64,000 bases of DNA from Persicaria tinctoria (Eukaryota > Streptophyta > Magnoliopsida > Caryophyllales > Polygonaceae), in NCBI GenBank assembly GCA_037127255.1, contig JBANSL010000007.1, positions 65,999,538 to 66,063,537 of the forward strand. The letters are read 5' to 3'. The notes under the pieces were generated by a model, which was given only the letters and a program-made list of their open reading frames with translations, made no database searches and was not told the origin of the DNA. This document shows positions 1 to 10,717 of this stretch, piece by piece. How positions within the stretch are numbered: the first letter of the stretch is position 1; each line of letters begins with the position of its first letter. The position numbers were made by a program, and so were the translations under genes.

Positions 1-335
1 ATGTTATTTTGAAAACCTGTAATAAAACAGATAGGAAGGGTGAGTACTCGAATTCCAATGCAGTTGCATACAGCCACACACATAGGCCCCGTAATTCCGG
101 TGACTCTGTTTCACCTCCATCCGAATCCGAGGCTTATTTTTCCCCCCTTTCCCACTTCAATTCAATCTCTCCACCTTTCTTTTGTCTTTCCCTTTTATAC
201 CCACCCCCTTTTCAATAAACACCCCAATTAAAGGCTTCTTTAAAGCAGTGAACCACCCAGAAAAAAAAGCTCCTCTTTCAAACCCTACAACAGAGCTCCG
301 CATTACAGACACTCCAAGACGACGACGTATAAAAG
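1..335 (+). promoter_or_regulatory. Upstream region and probable 5' UTR of the HVA22-like gene
   Basis: No coding signal is seen here; the short open frames lack any recognisable protein. The stretch is pyrimidine-rich (runs of cct, ctt and ccc around 130-235), as is common in plant promoters and leaders. A TTTATA at about 194-199 is the best TATA-box candidate, which would put the start of transcription about 25-35 bases further on and give a leader of roughly 100 bases before the ATG at 336. The assignment rests on position and composition only. Confidence 0.35.
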
Positions 336-1112
336 ATGGGCTCTTCCAACTTCCTCACTGTTGTCGCCAACAACTTCGATGTCCTTGCCGGACCCGTCGT
401 ATCGCTTGTATATCCATTGTAAGTTACGAGTTTCTCCCTGTCTTGTTTGGCGCAATGTGTTGATTGCTGATAATGAGCTTATTTGTACTGAATGTGAATC
501 AATAGGCATGCTTCGATCAAAGCCATAGAGAGTGGATCCCGAGCCGACGATCAGCAATGGCTCACCTACTGGGTCTTGTACTCCTTACTCGCCTTGTTCG
601 AGCTCACCTGCTCCAAATTCATCGAATCGTATGTTATTTTTCCATGTGATTCTAAAAAAAAAAAAAAAAATAAAAAATGTGCAACTGAAATGTGTATCAA
701 AAATGCAGGCTCCCCATTTGGGGGTATGCTAAGCTGTTCTTGATACTGTGGCTGGTGTTACCCCAGTTCAACGGCGCCGCCTACCTTTACAAGAACTTCA
801 TTAGGCCTTTCTACGTCAACCCTTATCCGGCCACCACCGCCGTCTGGTACTTGCCCAAGAAGAAGAACATTTTCCGGCAACCGGATGATGTTTTAACCGC
901 CGCTGAGAGGTACATTGAGGAGAACGGCACGGAGGCTTTTCAGAGACTTATTAGCAAGGTAAATAAAATGCGGATTTTAAAGGTGTTTTATTTACAGGAT
1001 TCTGACTCGGAACTTAGATTGATGATTTTTTTTCTTCTTTAAGGCGGATAGGGGGGCGAAGGCGAAGAGGAGCAACTACATGGGTTTCGACGAGTATGAT
1101 GGGTACTACTGA
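336..1112 (+). CDS. HVA22: HVA22-like protein (TB2/DP1/HVA22 family), 4 exons
   Basis: Exons are 336-418, 506-628, 709-958 and 1044-1112, all with GT-AG introns and consistent phases, giving 174 residues. The N-terminus ([20 protein letters not shown]) and the blocks [34 protein letters not shown] and [16 protein letters not shown] are hallmark HVA22/DP1 sequence. The protein has hydrophobic hairpin segments at about residues 15-35 and 45-95 and a charged C-terminal tail ending in DEYDGYY. The family (plant HVA22, yeast Yop1, animal REEP/DP1) shapes tubular endoplasmic reticulum and is often induced by ABA or stress in plants. The length is normal and all splice sites are intact, so the gene is probably functional. 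A histidine stands where most relatives have tyrosine just after VYPL. The nearest neighbour downstream is a retrotransposon about 950 bases beyond the stop. Confidence 0.93.
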
Positions 1113-2061
1113 TGCTGGGAAGACGGAAATGTGTTCGATCTATCGTTGGTGGCTCGGATTGAGTGTTACCCCCTTGATGGATTGAGACTGTACATTAATT
1201 TTCAAGAAAAGGAGACAATATAATGGTGAGAGTTTTGTATGTTAATTAACGTTAACAGTTGATGCTTTGAGAGTACGTAGAAGAGATAATTTAATTAGCT
1301 ATGCAACCTTTTTGTTACTTATCCTAACTATAGATTTGATTGGAGTTCCCATTTGAACCATCAGAATTTGGAGTTGAACTAAAGATGTTGGGGATGTTAG
1401 GGATGAATGAGGATTCAACCCTAATTTGCAATGGCGATAGGATTATGACATCTAATTAATATCCTTGCTTGGCCTATGAGTAATTATTATTCCGCATTAC
1501 AGAAGAATTAACATTTTATTTGGTGTGAAAAAGGACACGCATGGGAGAGGTATTCCATGATCTCCATCACTTTTCTTTTAATTATTACTTTCGGGTTGTA
1601 AAGTTTCGTGGATAAAAAAATTTTAAAATTATATTTGTGTTACCTCAATCGAAATGCTTATAAATTTTAAATATGAAAAACACGTTTTGATCAAAATGTT
1701 TATGAAAAACACGTTTTTATACTATAGATAAATAAAAGATTAAATAGGTTTAAAAATGGTGTTTCTATTTTTCTAAAGCGTGATTTTTAATAATAAAAGT
1801 TGGTAAAAAAAAATATCAACATATGAGTATCAACGATAAAAAAAAATAATTTGGTGTTGATTTATAATTGAAATCATTAAATGGAATACTGAATGTTACA
1901 CCGAGAATATTATTGAGATTCTCAAAAAGATAATACTATTGAGAGTTTATACACAATAAAATTGGCGCGATTATGTAAAATTTTAATGGTTTCTTAGATT
2001 CATGTGTGAACGAGCGATCTATTTAACAAGAAATATGCGTATAACTTTTTGACCCAATGGT
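1113..2061. other. 3' UTR of the HVA22-like gene, then AT-rich intergenic DNA
   Basis: The first about 200 bases are likely 3' UTR. The rest is AT-rich without coding signal. A 17-base motif (tatgaaaaacacgtttt) occurs twice near 1672 and 1700. No terminal repeats or TSDs were found. The stretch ends at the copia TSD AGCCG (2062-2066). Confidence 0.5.
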
Positions 2062-2066
2062 AGCCG

Positions 2067-2295
2067 TATGGTCACATATGTTCAGGAGTATGCAAGTGGT
2101 AGAAGGGGCATAAAAGTCTTTTCATGTAAGGTTGTTACAACAACCATAAAACCAGTGTTTTAGCGCCAACATCGGTAGTAATTCATTTTGTTGATTTTCT
2201 GACATTTGGGAAAACTCTCTCTTTCTTTCGGTTTCAATGGAAGCTCCATTGATGGAGTTTGAGTTGTGATTTTCATTCCATTTCACGAATTCAAA
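2067..2295 (+). repeat. Left LTR of the copia element
   Basis: Direct repeat of 6778-7006, 229 bp each. By eye the only difference is g versus a in the block gatggag/gatagag near the 3' end. One change in 229 bp indicates a very recent insertion at typical plant rates. Confidence 0.93.
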
Positions 2296-2307
2296 TGGTA
2301 TCAGAGC
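2296..2307 (+). other. Primer binding site for initiator tRNA-Met
   Basis: TGGTATCAGAGC directly follows the left LTR and is the classic complement of the 3' end of plant initiator tRNA-Met, used to prime minus-strand DNA synthesis in Ty1/copia elements. Confidence 0.92.
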
Positions 2308-2424
2308 GCAAGGAGCCGATCTCGGTTTGTCAAGAGATTTTCGTTGTCGCTTAGCTGCTGCTAGATCTGAGCATTTCAGATCGTCGTTTTTTTTCAAAGC
2401 TGAAAATTGTGTTTCCTAGTTCAC

Positions 2425-3510
2425 ATGGCGGGACGAGGTTCGACGAGTACACCTGGCCATGGATCCGGTGGATCTGGAGATGGACGCGGTGCTGGAAGAG
2501 GAGTGTTTATAACACCACCAGCTCCGGGAGCTGGACGAGGCTGGAACATCGGGAATCCAGGATTTCCGGGAGTGCAGTTCGGGGATATCAATCAAGGTAT
2601 GAATAATGTGCACGTTAATCCCTATTTCCTTTCGAATTCGGATCATCCAGGCATGAATTTAGTTGCTACACAGTTCAATGGGGCAAATTACACTAGTTGG
2701 AGTCGTAGTATCCGAATGGCTCTTAGAGCCAAGGCCAAACTAGGCTTTGTGACAGGGAGCTGTGTTAAACCTCCTGAGGAGAGTGAGGATTATGAGAAAT
2801 GGGTGCGTGCAGATTATATGATTCAATGCTGGCTAGTCAATTCGTTAAACAGTGAGGTAGCTGAGAGTCTGACATATGTTCAATCTTCGAAAGAGCTTTG
2901 GGATGAAATCAGGGATAGGTATTATGAATCGAATGATCCTTTGATCTTTCAATTGAGAAGAGATCTAAGCAACCTTAAGCAAGAGAACTTGTCTGTTGGT
3001 GCATATTTCATGAAAATGAAGAAAATCTGGGAGGAAATTCAGTTACTGGATCCTCTTCCAACTTGTAGTTGTGGAGGACTTAACCAATGCTCTTGTAATG
3101 TGATTAAAAGGATAGTTGAAAGGGATGAAAAGGCAAAGATAATGCAGTTCCTGCTAGGTTTGAATGATGTGTATGAACATCTGAGAGGAAATGTGTTGTC
3201 TAAGGATCCGTTTCCAGGTCTTCACAAGGTGTATCAAATGGTTGTACAAATTGAGAGGTCAAAAGAAGTTACCTCTATTCCTTCTTCAGAATCCAGTATT
3301 CTTATGACTAACAGGGATGAGCAATTTGAGGTAGAAGCTAATGCAGCTTCAAAGTTCAGGTATGAGCAGTACAGGCAAAGTGATCAAGGAAGGAGAGACT
3401 ACAAAAGGTTCAAGATGGACAGGAAATGTGATCACTGTGGGGAACGTGGACATGTCAAGGAATTTTGCTTCAAGCTGATTGGATACCCTGAGTGGTTCAG
3501 GTGCCACTGA
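2425..3510 (+). CDS. gag: copia gag (nucleocapsid) protein, C-terminally cut short
   Basis: The open frame of 361 residues from the ATG at 2425 begins MAGRGSTSTPGHG. A glycine-rich N-terminus is followed by the plant copia gag core (QFNGANYTSWSRSIRMALRAK, then KELWDEIRDRYYESNDPLIF) and a CCHC zinc knuckle CDHCGERGHVKEFC at about residues 334-347, which binds RNA during packaging. The frame stops 12 codons after the knuckle at EWFRCH. In intact relatives the frame continues from IGYPEW through a linker into protease. Here the reading frame is lost at the junction with the next frame, so gag and pol are no longer fused. Residues upstream look undamaged, so the truncated gag could still be made. 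Confidence 0.85.
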   Translation: MAGRGSTSTPGHGSGGSGDGRGAGRGVFITPPAPGAGRGWNIGNPGFPGVQFGDINQGMNNVHVNPYFLSNSDHPGMNLVATQFNGANYTSWSRSIRMALRAKAKLGFVTGSCVKPPEESEDYEKWVRADYMIQCWLVNSLNSEVAESLTYVQSSKELWDEIRDRYYESNDPLIFQLRRDLSNLKQENLSVGAYFMKMKKIWEEIQLLDPLPTCSCGGLNQCSCNVIKRIVERDEKAKIMQFLLGLNDVYEHLRGNVLSKDPFPGLHKVYQMVVQIERSKEVTSIPSSESSILMTNRDEQFEVEANAASKFRYEQYRQSDQGRRDYKRFKMDRKCDHCGERGHVKEFCFKLIGYPEWFRCH

Positions 3511-6500
3511 TCACATTGCATTTGACAGCAACATTTTTGTTGATCTTGTTGATTTGCACACTCCCATTAGACTTGGTTTGCCTGATGGGACTTGCATCTC
3601 AGTTAAGCAAAGTGGGGTCATTTGGATCAGTGACCGACTTTGTCTTAAGGATGTTCTTCTTGTGCCAAGCTTCAGACACAATTTGTTTTCTGTGTCTAAA
3701 ATAGCATGTTCAGAGAAGCTTTGTGTAAGTTTTGATGAAGTGTCTTGTTGGATACAGGCCCCTATAACTAGGCAAGTTATTGCCAAAGGAGATGAATGCA
3801 GAGGATTGTATATGCTGAGAGCATCTGGCTGCAGGAGAGATGCTGTGATCAAGACCAATCATTGTTTTTCCAGTCATGTTGTTTCTAGTTGTAATAAATT
3901 GAAGAATACTCAGTTACTTCATGCAAGACTTGGACATATGTCATTTTCAAATTTACATCATTTGCCAGACAGTAAATGTGGTGATGTTTCAGACATGTTT
4001 TGTGATACCTGTTCTATGACTAAATCTCACAAGTTCAAATTTGATAGAAGTGAGTCACTAGCAGCACTTCCTTTTTCTTTGGTTCATATGGACATTTGGG
4101 GTCCTTATAAAGTTCCTGCCATGTGTGGAGCTAGGTACTTTCTTACTGTCCTTGATGATCATACAAGATCCACTTGGGTGTTCCTGATGCAAGACAAACA
4201 GCAAGTGCTCAGAATCATCACAGGTTTCATCAATTTGGTAGAAACTCAGTTTCATACCTCAGTTCAGGTGATTAGAACAGATAATGGGGCTGAGTTCACT
4301 CAGAGAGGTTGTGTTGAGCTCTTCAGTTTTAGAGGAATACTGCATCAAAGGACTGCACCTGGGGCTCATGAACAAAATGGACGAGTAGAAAGAAAGCACA
4401 GGCACCTGATAGAAACTGCAAGGGCCTTGAGAGTACATGCAGGGTTGCCTATTCATTTTTGGGGAGAATGCATTCTTAGTGCTACACACATCATCAACAA
4501 ATTACCATCCTCTATTCTGAACTGGAAATCTCCCTTTGAGGCTCTTTATAAAATTTCCCCTAGATATGATCAACTGAAGGTTATTGGCTGCTTGTGTTAT
4601 GCTGTCCAACCAAATGACTACAGGGATAAATTAGGCACTGTGGCTAGAAGGTGTGTCTTCATAGGGTATCCTGTTGGTCAGAAAGCCTTTAAACTCTATG
4701 ACCTGGACAAAAGGACTGTAATCATTAGCAGGCATGTGAGGTTTGTTGAGCATATATTTCCCTATAAATTGCAATCACAGCAGTCCACACCTGAGCTTCA
4801 GAAGTATGTTGATCAGTCTTTTGATGATGAGGAGAGCTTCACCATTCATCCACATGAGCCTACACCTCCCACCTCCCCACCTTTGGCTACTAATCTCCCT
4901 GGAGGTGATGGTCACAACCATCAGTATTCTAGCTCTTCTGAGAATCAACTCAGTCTTTCTTCCTCTCCTCCAAACCATGTTAGTGATGGCAGCTTTTCCA
5001 CTAATTCACACACTGACCATGGTCCTATTCCTCAACAGCCTGTGCAAAGGGTGCTCAGGTCTCACACCACTAGACCTACCAGGTTCCAAAAGTACATATG
5101 TTCCAATATTCCATCCAGAGGGCATGCAGATTCCTCTTCTCAATCTGAATCATTTGCTGTCTTCTCCACTCAGAACCTGCTTCATCTGTCCAGTAACTAC
5201 ATTGATTCTTTCATTAACATGTGTGACACCTTTGAACCCAACTCTTTTGCTCAGGCCAAGGGACATCCTGATTGGGAGACAGCCATGGCTACTGAACTCA
5301 CTGCCTTGACCACAAACCACACCTGGCAAGTCACCCCACTTCCTGATGGGAAAAAGGCCATTGGATGCAAATGGATCTTCAAGATCAAGTACAAACCTGA
5401 TGGCTCAATAGAGAGATATAAGGCCAGACTGGTAGCTAAAGGCTATAACCAGGTAAAGGACAAAGATTACAAACAAACATTCTCACATGTTGCTAAACTC
5501 TCAACTGTGAGGGTGATTCTGGCTTTAGCTGCTTGTAAGGGTTGGATGCTGCACCAATTGGATGTCAATAATGCATTTTTGCATGGATTTCTGGATGAAG
5601 AGGTCTATATGAAGCCACCTCCTGGGTATGCAGTTCCTCCTGACCATGTTTGCAAGCTCAAAAGGTCCTTATATGGTCTTAAACAGGCTAGTCGCCAGTG
5701 GAACTGTGAACTCACTAAGTTCATGCTCAGACTGGGTTACACTCAATCTGTTCATGACTACTCCTTGTTTGTAAAGACAGATGGAGCATTCATGACAGTG
5801 GCCTTGGTATATGTTGATGACATGCTCATTATGGGGAATTCAGTCTCTGAAATCACACACACTAAGTCCTCTCTTCACAAGGAGTTCACCATCAAAGATC
5901 TCGGCACTGCTAGGTACTTCCTTGGCATGGAGATTGCCAGGTCCTCTTCAGGGATTCTTCTCAACCAAAGGAAATATATCCTAGATATATTGAGGGATGC
6001 TCAAATGGAGAACTGTAAGCCTACAGACTTTCCTATGCAACATGGTATTAAACTTTCTATTTCTGATGGTGATCCACTTTCCAACCCTGAAGACTATAGG
6101 AGACTAGTTGGCCGGTTGCTTTACCTTACCTTGACTCGACCTGACATTGCCTACACAGTCCAACAGCTCAGCCAATTTCTCCTAACACCACTCAAGCCTC
6201 ACTGGAATGCTTTGATTTACCTTCTCAGATATTTGAAGGGCAGCTTTCACCTGGCACTGTCATATCCTGCTTCTTCTTCACTCCAAATTGCAGCTTACAG
6301 TGATGCTGATTGGGGGAATTGCCTTGATACTGGGCGCTCACTCACAGGCTATTGCATTTTCCTGGGATCTTCTCTCATTTCATGGAAGACCAAGAAGCAG
6401 AAAGTGGTCTCCAAGTCCTCAACTGAGAGTGAATACAGAGCTATGTCAACTGCAGCTTCTGAACTTGTTTGGCTTGAAGGCATTTTATCTGATCTTCACA

Positions 6501-6769
6501 TACCTGTCACTCTACCAATTCGGTTGCACTGTGACAACAAGTCTGCTCAGCAGCTTGCAATCAACCCTGTGTTCCATGAGAGGACCAAGCACGTCAGGAT
6601 TGATTCCCATTTCATCCGAGAAATGGTGCAACAAGGCTTCATCACTACTCGCCATGTTCCCTCTTCCCTACAACTTGCAGACATCCTCACTAAAGCTCTT
6701 GGTGCTTCCCAACACACCTTTCTTAGAGCCAAGCTTGGCCTCATGCTTCCCATGGCCAGTCCAGCTTGA
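3479..6769 (+). pseudogene. pol: copia pol polyprotein (protease remnant, integrase, reverse transcriptase, RNase H)
   Basis: A long uninterrupted frame (about 1090 residues) in a different phase from gag. Domains in order: a protease remnant entering at SGATDHI without the preceding catalytic Asp of the D-S/T-G triad; the GAG-pre-integrase HHCC finger (HARLGHMSF...CDTCSMTKS); the integrase core with the D-D-E residues in HMDIWGPY, IRTDNGAEF and GRVERKHRHL; RVT_2 reverse transcriptase with KARLVAKGYNQ and the YVDDM active site; and RNase H (AYSDADW, STESEYRA, KHVRIDSHFI). Everything from integrase on appears intact. The gag linker and the first part of protease are deleted at about 3490-3500, so a normal Gag-Pol cannot be produced or processed from this copy. 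The stop codon overlaps the start of the polypurine tract. Confidence 0.92.
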
Positions 6770-6777
6770 GGGGGGGC
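6768..6777 (+). other. Polypurine tract
   Basis: A run of G with one A lies directly between the pol stop and the right LTR. It is the expected primer for plus-strand DNA synthesis. Confidence 0.8.
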
Positions 6778-7006
6778 TATGGTCACATATGTTCAGGAGT
6801 ATGCAAGTGGTAGAAGGGGCATAAAAGTCTTTTCATGTAAGGTTGTTACAACAACCATAAAACCAGTGTTTTAGCGCCAACATCGGTAGTAATTCATTTT
6901 GTTGATTTTCTGACATTTGGGAAAACTCTCTCTTTCTTTCGGTTTCAATGGAAGCTCCATTGATAGAGTTTGAGTTGTGATTTTCATTCCATTTCACGAA
7001 TTCAAA
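6778..7006 (+). repeat. Right LTR of the copia element
   Basis: A 229-bp direct repeat of 2067-2295 with one base difference, followed by the TSD AGCCG at 7007-7011. Confidence 0.93.
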
Positions 7007-7309
7007 AGCCGTACACCACATTGAAATTGATACTATATATATAATGTTTAATTGATGTCGTCTGAGAGATTGTTAATAAAGGATTTTAGAAATGTGTTGG
7101 GTTCATGGCCTCGTGGGTTTGCATCTCTACTAATCATGCATCTTCTTCACAACATCATGAAGTACCTTTACATCATCGAGTTATTCATAATCAATCAACC
7201 TCTCAATAAAATCGCTCAATAGAGTTCATCGTTTTATCTAGCATCATATCTCGATCAATGGGGTAAATACTACTTAACCATCTCCAGGATCTGAAGCCAA
7301 TAGGGTATA

Positions 7310-7543
7310 CTCCCTCCGTTCGGAAATATAAGATATTTTAATTTTTGGCACGTAGGTTAAGGATCTAAATACTATATAAAATATTAATTTTTTAAAATTA
7401 ATTTTTTCCAATATAACACTTTTTATTAATAAGTATTAAAATGTAAAAAAATAATTTTAAAAAAATCAATATTTTACATAGTATTTAGCTCCTTAAACTA
7501 CGTGCCGAAAAGCAAATGATCTTACATATTTGAACGGAGGGAG
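7310..7543. mobile_element. Stowaway-type MITE (Tc1/mariner)
   Basis: The ends CTCCCTCCGTTCGG and the complementary GAACGGAGGGAG are the Stowaway TIR. The element is 234 bp, AT-rich inside, and flanked by the TA TSD at 7308-7309 and 7544-7545. It does not encode a protein and is mobilised by mariner-like transposases. Confidence 0.93.
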
Positions 7544-8432
7544 TACTACTTAACCCATAATAACCTCTAGCTAGTTAGAAGTGACCCTGGCAAGGGATTA
7601 TGAGTTCAAATTTCACTTCTTACACTTTGTGCAATTTATAGTGGGTATTCAAGCCTTCATTGATTTGGGTGAGCTTGTTTGGTGGCTTGCCTCCTGACTT
7701 ATCAGTTCAAGTCTTTTACAGCATCTCCAACAGATTCCCCAATTTATGGCTCCAAATCACCTGTCCTCTAAAATGCCCCCCCCCCCCCCCTCCTATCCCC
7801 CAACCCCCTCCCCCTCACAAACCCCAATTGAAAAAAAAAGAAATTAAATTAAAATAAAAAAACAGATTAAAAGAATTAAAAAATTAATCTTTTTGTGAGA
7901 GGGGACAGGCTAAGGGGACGGGATTGGGGACATACGATTAAAAAAAAAGGACAATTTAGGGCTTGTATGATATGTGTATATAGATATAGGCTATGAGTAT
8001 AGAAGACTCAATATCTATAAACCATTTTTGGTATATTTATCCAAATTGGTATATTGATATCAATTATATATCCTCATATATTAATTCTAGGATTTTTTTT
8101 AAACTTTTGAATATCTACAAAAATTGGGGGCTATAGACATCTCTTTTCCTTCTTCTCCTTTTCTAATCTCCTTCATGCATCTGTTCGAACGTGTTGCTTT
8201 GCATCTCTTCGAATTTGTGTTGTGTAAAGTCTATTCGAAATCTTTTCAAAAAAATTGAATCCTAATGCATCTGTTAGAAATTTCCAGAATTGGGTTTTCT
8301 TTTTCTTTAATTCGGTTTTGATTTGGTTTGGATTGATTTCATTCATGGAGAAACAAAATGGCTTCAAGGAGAAAAAATTAGAAAAGCAGGAGCAAGGAAT
8401 CCTCTGGAAGACAAAAGAGAGGAGGTGATGGA

Positions 8433-9045
8433 TAGGGATGACAATTTCACCCGCACCCGACGGATATCCGTCTCACTTGACTCGAAAAGTGGGTGAAAAT
8501 TCGAAATAAAGCGGATATTAAATGGGTGATGGGTGAACGAGTGATGGGTCGGGTCGGATTTGGGTGAAGACATTCCCCACCTGTCACCTCACCCATCACT
8601 CGACCCGTCACCCGACTTATATTATATAATTATATTTTATATGTGAAATTACCAATATACCATCTAAACCAGAATTCAAGATACCTATCAAACAATTAAA
8701 ATGGAAATATCTTGTCTTAAAGTAAGTTATACAATTTTTATTTGAAGATATGTAATGCAATTGGATCCTATTAAAAATGGAAACGTGAATGCAATGAGCT
8801 CGTAATTAATGTTTATTCGTCGATGTGTTCGATATATGTTTTTTTTTTTTGCTAAATTTGATGTCTTGTATTTCACCCGAATGATCACCTGATCCACCCC
8901 GATCACCCGGTGGGTGATGGGTGAATGGGGCGGGTGAAATATTTAGTGGGTGATGGGTCGGGTAGGGTGAAGGGTTTTGGGTGGTGTGTCGGGTGATGGA
9001 AGTAGCTAGATTATCCACCCATCACCCAACTCATTGTCATCCCTA
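8433..9045. mobile_element. Non-autonomous hAT element (TAGGGATGACAAT ends)
   Basis: The TIR is TAGGGATGACAAT at both ends, with the perfect 8-bp TSD GTGATGGA at 8425-8432 and 9046-9053. The subterminal regions are rich in repeated GGGTGATGGGT and its complement, possible transposase-binding repeats. The 613 bp hold no coding sequence. It resembles in style the elements at 32319, 33889 and 52837, which also have CGGGT-rich ends. Confidence 0.92.
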
Positions 9046-9371
9046 GTGATGGAACGCCAAAATCAAGCAGGAATTTGAAAGTGATGAGGGTCGTGAAAAG
9101 GGTTCTTCCAAGGGGTTGTTGAGTAGGCAAAACCAAGAGGGGGAGACTCATCTGTATGTGAGCTGCTGAGAAAGGGCATTCTTTGATAGTCATTGAGATG
9201 TTGACTAATTTTAGGGAGGAGTGGAATAATTAGTCTAATTTTACACTTTTTTTAATTATGATATCTATATACCCTTTTCAAACAACAGATATAAGATATA
9301 GATATTAATCACATACCCATACCCAATACCCATTGCTTGATATCTATATCTCATACCCATAGCATATATCT

Positions 9372-10157
9372 TGAAACGGTAAATATATAGATACGGTGTT
9401 TAACCCAATTACAAAAAATAAGACCAAACAAAGGGTCTTATAAGAAAGAATCAACGCCACAAAAGGATTCCTCTATACCCACCAAATATGATAATCCTTC
9501 TATCCATTCCCATAATTCTCGTATACTCCATCTCCCAATAAATAAATTACCAAAGTCCTACGATTCCCAATTTAGCTTTCGCTCCAACCTTTGCACAAGT
9601 GACTTGCACTTCCACTTTGTGGAAAGGCGGGAGCGACAACTAGATATTATGTGCATCGCACAATTCATAGTGTGAAAAGATTCATTACAAAATATTAACT
9701 TGTTTCTATACAACCAAGTGAAATAAATTGTAGCTTGAAACGCCAATAACTTGGCTTGGTAGACTTGAGTCTTCTGAATTTTCAAGGGCTCCTGCGCAAA
9801 CCATTCAAGCCATTCCCCAATGGTATTAAACCGGCATGAGATACCAATCCAACCAAAGACAAGATTCTGCACTTCACGAATGTATGGGCATTCAAACCAC
9901 AAATGATCCTCGCTTTCCTCCTCGCCATTGCACAACTTACAAGAAGCTGCCTCAATCCCTTTCCAATGTTTAACCTTTCTACATGTACTCATCCTTTGTC
10001 GCTTTGCTAGCCAAACAGCAAAAGCCCACTTCTTGCATTGCAACCCTCCCCCATATAAGCTTACCCCAGGTGGTCACCTCGTTTCTGTCCCGCAGCAGCT
10101 GATAAGTTTTTGTGCAAGAAACACCACCATTAGACCCAAGTAAAGGATCAAGCGAAG
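9372..10157 (-). mobile_element. 5'-truncated LINE (L1-type) fragment
   Basis: Flanked by a 16-bp direct repeat CCCATAGCATATATCT (9356-9371 and 10158-10173), the size expected from target-primed reverse transcription. The minus strand encodes the C-terminal end of a plant LINE reverse transcriptase. No clear poly(A) is left at the 3' end (low-coordinate side). Confidence 0.7.
9558..10157 (-). pseudogene. LINE reverse transcriptase C-terminus (zf-RVT), frameshifted
   Basis: Two overlapping minus frames (10157 down to about 9979, and 10043 down to 9558) together give the zinc-binding domain of plant LINE reverse transcriptase: GKLIWG, then KKWAFAVWLAKRQRMST and CKLCNGEEESEDHLWFECP (C-x2-C...H-x4-C). 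A frameshift joins the two frames near 10000-10040. The catalytic reverse transcriptase core is absent because the insertion is 5'-truncated, so the fragment is dead. Confidence 0.8.
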
Positions 10158-10452
10158 CCCATAGCATATATCTATATACCCTTTCCAAACGGGCCCTTAG
10201 AGATTTTGGAGTTTTTGGAGAATTTTAAGGCGTTTAATGGTCCAATAGATTATCCATCTCTTCTCCAAAATGGGGAAGCAGCAGGAAAAAAAAGATAGAC
10301 TTCCCTTAATCTACATCCTTCCCCAAAACTAAATTACTCTCCAAATCTAAGAAATGGGGACGATGTGGAGTTGAATCAAAAATAATTTGAAGAATATGTG
10401 TTTTATTTTCCCACTTTAGAGAAATTTGGGGAAACTGTTGGAGATGGTCTTA

Positions 10453-10717
10453 GAGCATGCCCAACAACTTCTCTAAAATAATATCTGAAATAGAGAATTA
10501 TAAGTCAAATATTCCAAAAAAATTTTTTGCCCTATTTCAACAACTTCCCCTATTATAAAATTTACCTCAAAATATATAGAGTTTTCTCCAAATTTAGGGA
10601 ATAATCTTCATATTTTCTCTGTTTTCTCTATTTTAGAGAATGTAATCGGAAAGCTCTTTGATCAAAAACCAACTCAATATTCTCCAAAAAAGGCGGAGAA
10701 TTTTTTTGGGCTTGCTC
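10453..10717. mobile_element. Probable Tourist-like MITE
   Basis: The left end GAGCATGCCCAACAACTTCT pairs with a right end that reads GAGCAAGCCCAAAAAAATTC on the other strand. It is flanked by TTA on the left (shared with the previous element) and TCA on the right. It is about 265 bp, AT-rich and non-coding. The TIR and TSD are imperfect. Confidence 0.5.

Larger units (their letters stand above)
2067..7006 (+). mobile_element. Ty1/copia LTR retrotransposon, very young, with gag-protease junction deleted
   Basis: The element is 4940 bp with two 229-bp direct LTRs. It is flanked by AGCCG at 2062-2066 and 7007-7011 (the match extends to AGCCGTA if the TA is counted as host). The primer site TGGTATCAGAGC follows the left LTR and a G-rich polypurine tract precedes the right LTR. 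The domain order gag, protease remnant, integrase, reverse transcriptase, RNase H is that of Ty1/copia. The small size, short LTRs and CCHC-then-GYPEWF gag end suggest an Ale/Retrofit-type lineage, which is an inference. The LTR ends read TATGG...TTCAAA rather than the usual TG...CA if the 5-bp TSD is taken literally. Only one LTR base differs, so the insertion is recent. Confidence 0.95.
7959..10196. mobile_element. PIF/Harbinger (Tourist)-type element, nested
   Basis: The left end GGGCTTGTATGATATGTG and the right end (other strand GGGCCCGTTTGGAAAGGG) continue into the shared block GTATATAGATATA, giving an imperfect TIR of about 38 bp. The flanks are TTA at 7956-7958 and 10197-10199. GGGCC..GTTTGG is typical of Harbinger ends. 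It contains a hAT MITE (8433-9045) and a LINE fragment (9372-10157). Removing the LINE and one copy of its TSD rejoins the subterminal sequence cleanly. No Harbinger transposase is present. Confidence 0.65.
7719..10449. mobile_element. Tourist-like element swollen by nested insertions
   Basis: The left end CAGCATCTCCAACAGATTCC pairs with the right end, which reads GACCATCTCCAACAGTTTCC on the other strand. Both ends are flanked by TTA (7716-7718 and 10450-10452), the PIF/Harbinger-type TSD. A 15-C tract lies at 7776-7790. Most of the 2.7 kb is the inner element at 7959-10196; without it this would be a small MITE of about 500 bp. The TIR is short and imperfect, so the family call is moderate. 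Confidence 0.6.

Noticed and set aside
9..732. Several 60-90 residue ORFs around the HVA22-like exons
   Set aside because: They are frame shadows of the leader, introns and exons; the spliced HVA22 model explains the region.
4743..5309. 188-residue ORF within the copia pol region
   Set aside because: It is a shadow frame of the intact pol reading frame.
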